Assembly (NCBI GenBank): GCA_018398815.1 | Contig: CM031615.1 | Span: 52,023,749-52,087,748 of the forward strand | DNA from: Conus ventricosus | Taxonomy: Eukaryota > Mollusca > Gastropoda > Neogastropoda > Conidae | Direction of reading: 5' to 3' | DNA: 64,000 bases | In this document: positions 56,230 through 64,000 of the stretch, one piece after another | Position numbering within the stretch: position 1 is the stretch's first letter | Layout: the number at the start of each line of letters is the position of its first letter | The notes under the pieces: model-generated | The model's input: only the letters and a program-made list of their open reading frames with translations | Database searches by the model: none | What the model was told of the DNA's origin: nothing | Translations under genes and position numbers: made by a program

Positions 56230-57650
56230 TAGAATCAGACAAAGTGGACCTACCACAAGAACCTTACTGTTAGCGAAATGGGCAGGTGTACGCAGGCAAC
56301 ATCCGACCAGTGATGGAGTACGGATCAGCAGCATGGCCCACAGCTGCCAAGAGCAGCACCAGCAGACTGGCCAGAGTTCAAAATGCTGGCTTGCGTCTCA
56401 TCACTGGAGGGCTAAAAACAATACCTATCAACGCCCTCGAATCCATAACAGGACTCCTCTCACCTGACATCAGAAGAGAAAGAGAGGGTCATCACCCAGC
56501 ATGAAAAGCTGCAAAGACTGCCCTCTCACGCAGCCCACCAACTCATGGAGGAGCACACAGAAAAACAGACTGAAAAGAAGCAGCTTCAGTCATCGGGCAA
56601 AGGAACTGATGAGGACCCACAGTGACATCCTACCAAGCATTCCTGAAGAACGAGAGATGCTCCATGATGCAGAAGAGTGGAGCACCACAGACCATGTTAC
56701 CCTCGTTACTGACATTCCAGGAGTGACCAGGAAAGGAGACCAACTTTGACTAAACCCTCAGGTCCCTGACACTGGAAATGCTTCACTCAGAATACAACGC
56801 CTCTGTGTGGACCCACATCTACACCGATGGATCCGCCGATGCAGCTGTAAAAAAACGGAGGAAGTGGGATCCTCATCTGCCGCCCTGGTGGATGAACCCT
56901 GTCAAGGTGTCTGTCTGCTGGACAAAGATCAACAAACTAGAAGGCTGAACTTAGTGCTCTAAGACAAGCTGCCAGACTCATCTGTGCAGAACAACACCCG
57001 CCTCCACACATCGTTTTCCTGACAGACTGTAAATCCGCTATCCAGAATTTACAGTCGCCCGGTGAGAAGCTGGAAAGTGAGACAGTGCAACAGCTTAAAG
57101 ACCTGTCACACACAGCGCAGGCGACTGTCCAGAGGACTGCGGCCTGGAAGGAAATGAGCAGGCAGACAGGCTTGCCAAATGTGGCAGCAGGCTCGAGCAG
57201 ACAAACCCGCCCATCTCCTACAGTATGAAAGACTCTGGGAAGACGAACACAGACACCCATCTGATGATCAGCTGCCCAGCTACAGCGACACCAACAGACC
57301 ACAATCTTCAGACTACGAACTGGTCACTGCCGTCTGCAAGCCCATTTTCATCGTATTGGGCTATCGCACACACCTGACTGCCCTTGTGAGACAGGCCCAC
57401 AACCCCCGAGCACATTCTTCAGTCTTGCCCCCTTTACCAGGATGCACGGACACAGCGCTGGCCACACGGAGCCACTTTTGCGGTAAAGCTTTGGGGCACA
57501 ATGGAGGATCTGAAGACAATAGCAGCTTTCATCCATCAATTTGGTCTGGAAATATAAGTCATGATTCTGGAACGCAGAAGAAGAAGAGCAAAACGGGAAC
57601 GTTGAAAAGAAAACGACACCGGTTCTCATCAAGACTCTCGTCAGCGAAAA
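56230..57650 (+). mobile_element. Decayed RNase H-bearing LINE, 5'-truncated
   Basis: Plus-strand remnant of a non-LTR retrotransposon ORF2. Its end-of-RT region shows GNIRPVMEYGSAAWP and RLARVQNAGLRLITGGLKT (the usual PVLxYGxxxW and QNxALRxITG). An RNase H domain follows, with HIYTDGSAD near 56818, KAELSALRQAARL near 56940, VFLTDCKSAIQNL near 57015 and GNEQADRLAK near 57150. Near the end a Cys/His tail (EHILQSCPLYQDART) appears in a third frame. Stops and frameshifts lie between these blocks, so it is dead. RNase H after RT points to an I-like/jockey-like group with this domain; the clade is not certain. It lies antisense in an intron of the minus-strand gene. Confidence 0.85.
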
Positions 57651-58029
57651 TCAGAATTAAAGGACACAATTAGCAGCGCTCTAGAATCTGTAGATGCCTG
57701 GTGTGCCGCCTGCCAGCAAGTTCTTGTGCACAGTGACTAACAAGGTCCAGCCAGTCTCACTGACTATCCACTTGATGGTCAGCAGGTTTGTTTGTTTGTT
57801 TTTTTAACAGGTCATTACCGATAGTTTACTGGTTCAGATGACAAAACACCAACAACTGTGTCGGCCACCGGTACTGCATGCCGATTTTCATTTTAACTTT
57901 TTTTTTTCAATGTTGTTTTTAATTTCTTTTTTCTTTTTTTTTTTTTACTATTTTTCCCCCTTAAACTGGAGGTGGGGGTAGAGATGCATGGGATGGCAGG
58001 ATGAGAAAGAGGACCGGTTTGTGTTTGTA
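57651..58029. other. Intron sequence, T-rich
   Basis: Remainder of the LINE 3' region, then T-runs near 57897-57960. Nothing else recognised. Confidence 0.5.
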
Positions 58030-58068
58030 CCACATGAGCGGTGTGGGTGTGTGTGTGTGGGTGTGTGT

Positions 58069-58118
<50 letters not shown>

Positions 58119-58130
58119 TGTGTGTGGATG

Positions 58131-58200
<70 letters not shown>

Positions 58201-58202
58201 GT
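58030..58202. repeat. (GT)n microsatellite block
   Basis: GT runs with a GGATGTATATATATG interruption near 58126. Confidence 0.95.
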
Positions 58203-59952
58203 TTGCTTTTGTGTTCTGTTTTTCTTTTTTCCTTCTTTAATTGCTGAGCAGATTACCGGTTTTATTTGACCGATTTGCCTCTGCCGGGTTAATTTGCTGC
58301 ACTGGTTTTTAAATGAACATGACTGGCGCAATCAATCTCACAGCTTCTGTAAGGTTAACCGTGTCAATTCAAATGTGTTTCAATGTCAAATTCTTTCAAT
58401 CAAATTCGCCAGCATCGTTATCATTATCATCATTACAGCTTTTGTTAACATTGTTGTTGCTGTTGTTGGTTGTTACTGCTGTCGTTGTTGATGTAGTTGC
58501 TGTTGTTGTTGTTGTTGTAACCAGGTGCTACCATGTGCACTTAACACTAGCAGGCAAAATGTTTCGTTCTACAGCTACTCCCTCCCTTACCTCCATTGAT
58601 AGATGAATCTTGATTATTTCGTGTAAAATCTTTAAATTTTGCATGCCTCGGGATTAACAAAAAAAACTTAGACGCTATGCATCACTGAAGTAACAACACA
58701 GAAAACAAAGTTTTATTTGTTACAATATCAGATTGGAAAGCCCATAATTATTTTCTCTAAAATGATACTTTGCACACTAGAAATTGTTGCGCCATTTTTT
58801 AACCCCCAGGGGTGAAACGTTAAGCACTTTTTTGATTTCGCACATAGTATGAGAGAACCTGTAAGTAAAGTTTGTAGCTCTCATTTTGCATCTCGCATGC
58901 TTAGGATATTTTCTATACAATCTTGCGATCATACGGAATGACTGACAATGCCGATCTTTCTTGAACTGTCACCTTCTTCGTATCATTCTTTGTCACTGTT
59001 AGAGACCGTGGCTAAATAGTCATTCTACGAAATTGAGACTTTTCGATTCAAATCCTGTTAATGATTCCATCTCTATGATAAACACAACTGAAATTGTATA
59101 TGAAGTGTTATTCGTTAATAAGTAAATGTCCATAGAATATAATAAAAACAAATTGTATCAAAAGCTCCCGGGCGAGAAGGAAACCAGTCGTGTTTTGTAA
59201 GCTTTTATTTTCAAAAACAAAATTTACTGCTCAGACACAGTTTTGGATAATCAGTTTCATATGTATGAATACTGTCAAATGCCTGCCATTCTTTCATTGT
59301 ACAAATATTTTACGCTGTTTGGTATTTATTGTCGCAATGGGGGGAAATGCGATGGTTTAAAGTGGGTTCATTCTCTGATTTTACTTGTCAATATCTTCCT
59401 ACAGCAACATTATCAAAAGTGACATACATCTTTTTATTCCATGGGTTCTGATGTTTTCATTAATAGTTGATAATATATATGTTCAAATACTTTGAACTGA
59501 CAACCAGCCAGCCAACACGGACGCTGCGACAGAATACACTTCTGACAATTCTAGCCTCTCTAGTCCCGTTTCTTGTGCCACGGCGTTGTTGGCTTTGCAA
59601 AATGTGTCAGGGGTCAAGTGGATTACTTCGTGCCGTTTTACATCTGTAGCTGGCTTCTTTTGTTCCTAATTTGTAGTTTTGTACAGACATTCGCGTATAA
59701 TTATGTGCAACCACTTGTGCGTGCATGTGTATTGAGAAAAAGGGGGGTGGAGGTGGGGTGGGGTGCAGTCGGGGAGAACAAAAGGGTGAGGATGTGCGTA
59801 TCTATATATTTATGTATGTATGTATGTATGTGTGTGTGTATGTAGGCCTATGTGTGCATGTATGTGTGTGTATGTGTGTCTGTCTACTTATCTGTGCATA
59901 TTCGCGCTTTCTATTTACTGGATTCTGCTACTCACATCCATACACCACTGAC
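58203..59952. other. Intron sequence with GTT and TATG patches
   Basis: A GTT-rich patch lies at 58445-58522 and TATG/TGTG repeats at 59808-59885. No further exon of the minus-strand gene was found between 55467 and 59952. Confidence 0.5.
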
Positions 59953-60502
59953 CTGAGTCGCCCTGTTGAGGACGTCCACGTGGAATCTTCACCGATCGGA
60001 AAGGCCAGAATCCGCTGATGTGCTCTGGTAGCTGAGACAGCATGTCTTTCAGAAACAGCAACGGCTTCGTTGTAGAGCCCTGTCTGTAAACCCCAGGCGC
60101 GGGAGGACACTGCGGGGGAAGAATCAACATGTTCTCGCCAGGAAACACCTCCTCCTCCTCCTCCTCCTCCTCTTCCTCCTCCTCCTCGTCCTCCTCCCCC
60201 TCTGCTTCTTGACAACATCTCTCGGGATTCTCAGCAGCGCACACACCACAAAAGGAGACCCTCGTGGCGGGAAACGCCGAGGATTTCTGGGCATCATCGT
60301 GCTCCGCCGAGGTCAGAAAAAAGTCGTGGAGCAGCAGCTCGTTCGATCCATCTCCATCCTCAACAACGTCGGAAGGGGAGCTGGAGGGGGTGGTGCAGCA
60401 GGAGGTCTGAGAGCTCGGGCAGGGCACGATGATAGGGTCATCGTGGTCGACTGTGGACAGGCTGGGGGTCACCGTCTCCCTGCCCTTTCGTGGCTGACTG
60501 GT
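59953..60502 (-). CDS. Acidic exon of the unrecognised minus-strand gene
   Basis: A 550-bp exon with acceptor CTCTCCTCTATCACAG (first exon base 60502) and donor CAG|GTCAGT (last exon base 59953). Open throughout; phase 0 entry, phase 1 exit. It encodes a Ser/Thr/Asp-rich N-part, NELLLHDFFLTSAEHDD, a Cys cluster FCGVCAAENPERCC, a poly-Glu run from CTC repeats (about 60148-60200), and an ordered-looking end with PLLFLKDMLSQLPEHISGFW followed by PFRSVKIPRGRPQQGDS. Joining to 55466 in phase gives an uninterrupted protein. No family is recognised. Upstream exons are not identified. Confidence 0.68.
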
Positions 60503-60507
60503 CTGTG

Positions 60508-60620
60508 ATAGAGGAGAGTTGGAAGGCGGGGAGGGGGGGGGGGGGGGGAGGAGGAGGAGAGGTGGAGGTGGGGTGGGGGTGGGGGTAAAGAAGGTGAGGA
60601 GGGAAAGAGGGTGGGGGAAG
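60508..60620. repeat. G-rich/GGA low-complexity tract (minus-strand pyrimidine tract)
   Basis: A G-run of about 16 nt (60533-60548) and GGAGG/GGGTGG repeats. On the minus strand this is a very long C/T tract directly preceding the acceptor at 60503. Confidence 0.85.
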
Positions 60621-60821
60621 GTTTGAATGTCCTTCATGCATTATTGCACCGGCATGTTCTCATCATAACAAGTTACCTAGGGGTGGTTTCTGCATGCGCG
60701 AAGCAGCAGAAGAATAAGGAGGAAAAGAGCGGCAGCAGCTGCAACAGCAGCGGCAGTTGTTGTTGTTGTTGTCGTTGTCGTCGTCAGTGAGGCATAGAAA
60801 GTCCAAGGACTGAGATTCCAT

Positions 60822-62510
60822 GTACGGTGAATGCGTGCTTTCTTTCCCTAAAGTGTATCAAACTAGAGAACAACCCAAAGACTTCAAATGTATGAGACGT
60901 TTCCATTGTTTGCCACTCTCGTTTGTCTAAAATCCATGCCAAAGCGCGGCCATTTATCGCAGTTCCAGACCCTCATTTTGTCTGGCCTCTGATGGGCATC
61001 ACAACTTTTACATGCACCAGAAAGACTAACTTTCCCCCCCCTGGAAGGCTCGCTTATTGTCGTAAGACACCATTAACATTCAAGTAACCAGTCAACTATA
61101 ACAGTACCTATTCTTAAGGACGGAAGGGTTCTAAATCTGTCTCAGACACGATACTTTGTAATAAAGCTATACACACAACTAGCGTTAAGTGAAGGACAAG
61201 TGCTTCCTTAATCAGTCACAGATACACATGCGCAGACAGACGAACATGCATAAGTGGCTGAAGCAGGGTGTTTAAATGGGTTGTTTTGTTTAACCATATA
61301 AGTGAAATCTCAGATACTATACTCTACTCCCCCCCCCCCCCCCCCCTCCAAAAAAAAAAATAAAGAAGAAGATGTTAAAAACTTTGTTATTCTCGTTTTT
61401 GATGTGTAAATGATGCTGACGCAAACAGTTTGCCTTCACCGTAAGCTAATAAAAACTGCACACCGCTAAGTTGTTCGTGACAAATCATCCATTGTTTAAT
61501 GCGAAACCGGAAGCTAGAGGTTCTATGACCAGTCTCTTAAAATCCCCTGACATGAAGCTCACTTTGAAAGCATCATCCCATCGTTTGATCACTTTTGTAA
61601 TGTTACGCCATAATTCATAACAGAAAGAAATCTGGAATCCAGTTTCTTTTTTGCAAGTAACATTATGGGTATTTTTCTGTGACGTCAGTACTACAATAAG
61701 CAAACAAGCAATATTCGCATCAGAAAAAGTAGATAATTCCAAAGTTCAATCCCTTCCCTTAATCCACCCCTTCTCCGTTCATAAACACACTCACCAAAAC
61801 ACAAAAACAAACATACCTAAAAGGCTGAAAGTCTGAACAGAAAGTACTTTAAAAAAATCCTTTATTGTTTGAAACTTACGCAGCCGTTTTTTTTTTGTAC
61901 TTTGTTTAAACAAACAAATAATCATCCAAACAAACAGCAAAGAAGCATAGCGTAACAGTATAAAGGGAAAAAAAAACCTCTCCGGAGTGTTAACTGCCAT
62001 AAAGAATACAAACATTAACACCTTCACTTTGTGTTTCTGAGAATCACCCGTCTCTATGGGCGTCGATTTGAGAATGAGCATACCGAATTATTCAATGGAA
62101 AAAAAAACAAAAAACCGAAACTTGAAAACAAATCATTACAAGGTCATACAATGTCAATCATAAAAGCTGACTTGTTTTGTGGAATCATGCTGTGCAGGAC
62201 TGTGAAGGTAGTGTTCATGAACACACAATAACCCCTTACACTGCTACAGGGGGAGCTGCAGCACGTATTGCGTATTACTGGTACCTTTATTTGATGTCAC
62301 GAGCATGAGAGCGCATGCTTTACAATGAAGGTGCCAGAAAAGGACGGTCGTGTATGTTCCCCCAAATACAAAGCTGAGTGAATATACTGGATTCAGTACA
62401 TTCACCTCTGCTTCCCCCCCCCCCCCCCCCCCCCCTCCCCAGCCAGAGTTCCAAGAGGTTAAGTTAGCAAGAAAAGACAGTCTGATTCAATACTATTCAA
62501 CTACCGACCA
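60822..62510. other. Non-coding, nothing recognised; poly-C runs
   Basis: C-runs near 61329-61347 and 62416-62436. AT-rich otherwise. Confidence 0.5.
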
Positions 62511-62514
62511 CCTA

Positions 62515-62800
62515 AAAGCAGCCTTGGCTAGATGATTAGCGTGTTCAGAGCCTGCGGAACCGATGGTTTCGAGTTCGAACCACTCGTAGAGTAGGATTTC
62601 TTTGGCTTGAAAACCCTCTCTGTCCGCCCAACCGCAAATGGTTATCATGCTTCAGGGAAGGCTGAATTCATGAGGCAGATGGCAGTGGGACAGGTACCGC
62701 CCTCCCTTACGCTTGTGTGCCCTAGACACGGTGAATCTCTGACAATTCACTGCCTTGACGCTATAGGAACTTTAAACATTTCCTTTTATCCCGCCGCCTC
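62515..62800 (+). mobile_element. tRNA-derived SINE of a second type
   Basis: A tRNA-like head has an A-box-like TGGCTAGATGA (62525-62535) and a B-box GAGTTCGAACC (62571-62581), about 40 bp apart. About 200 bp of body follow, with GCCCTAGACACGGTGAATCT, CTGACAATTCACTGCCTTGA and CGCTATAGGAACTTTAAACA near its end. This resembles conserved-domain SINEs known from molluscs and other invertebrates, though the family is not assigned. The 3' end and target duplication are unclear. Confidence 0.7.
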
Positions 62801-63758
<958 letters not shown>

Positions 63759-64000
63759 TATAATACATTTTTTTTCTTAGGACACTTTTCCTCGGTCATG
63801 TAGGCTACCTAAGTAGTAGCATTTCACCACACACCAAATTCAGATTGCCGAAAGAATTGATCCCCGAATTTAACATCACATGATATGGAATATAAGCAGA
63901 GAAACCTGTTGCCTGCTCGGTCTTCTTTTTTTTAAATAGTAAAAACACAATTCCGTTGCTGGAGGGTCCATTGCAGCATGGACTGGCTAACGTCAGCCCG

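Noticed and set aside
60677..60821. Candidate first exon of the minus-strand gene (ATG at 60821, donor after CCCCTAG)
   Set aside because: The donor leaves phase 1 while the exon at 60502 needs phase 0; joining them hits a stop quickly. It could be rescued only by an unseen exon or an indel error.

Overview
This is a stretch of animal (eukaryotic) genomic DNA. Genes are split into short exons with GT-AG introns. (CA)n, (CT)n and (TA)n tracts are very dense, and there are many minisatellites plus SINE, LINE, LTR and TIR elements. The gene content and the style of the tRNA-headed SINEs suggest a lophotrochozoan, most likely a mollusc such as a marine gastropod. That placement is inference.

Plus strand, 2.9-32.4 kb: seven coding exons of a monoacylglycerol lipase (MGLL) homologue, ending at a stop at 32351-32353. 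All internal splice junctions are phase-compatible, and the Ser/Asp/His catalytic triad can be read off the exons. The N-terminal exon is not recognised here and probably lies upstream of the window. The penultimate exon lacks one nucleotide relative to its splice phases. The introns hold most of the repeats: a 5'-truncated LINE with an exact 16-bp target duplication (6.7-8.0 kb), a second LINE tail on the minus strand (4.5-4.95 kb), an 87-bp minisatellite running into one splice acceptor (8.4-9.3 kb), a 182-bp perfect palindrome (12.6-13.0 kb), a nearly fresh but internally deleted Ty3/gypsy-type LTR retrotransposon (13.2-19.7 kb), a 2.5-kb satellite of 27-bp units (21.4-24.0 kb), and a 41-bp minisatellite running into a second splice acceptor (28.9-29.9 kb).

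32.4-52 kb: no gene recognised. This AT-rich DNA contains several minisatellites, a 41-nt poly-C run, a 579-bp MITE-like element with terminal inverted repeats (35.4-36.0 kb), and a 66-bp satellite of about 26 copies (49.8-51.5 kb).

Minus strand, 60.5 to 52.0 kb: an unrecognised gene. A 550-bp exon with an acidic run joins in phase, across a 4.5-kb intron, to a 1.7-kb low-complexity polar exon. Beyond that the coding-like sequence changes frame several times before an acidic C-terminus. It is either a decaying gene or a region with base-level assembly errors. Its intron contains an old RNase H-bearing LINE on the opposite strand. 60.8-64 kb is mostly non-coding, with a second type of tRNA-derived SINE (62.5 kb) and a long (TA)n(GT)n tract.

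Most long open frames in this window are products of microsatellites or of minisatellites whose unit is a multiple of three, and they are not annotated as genes.
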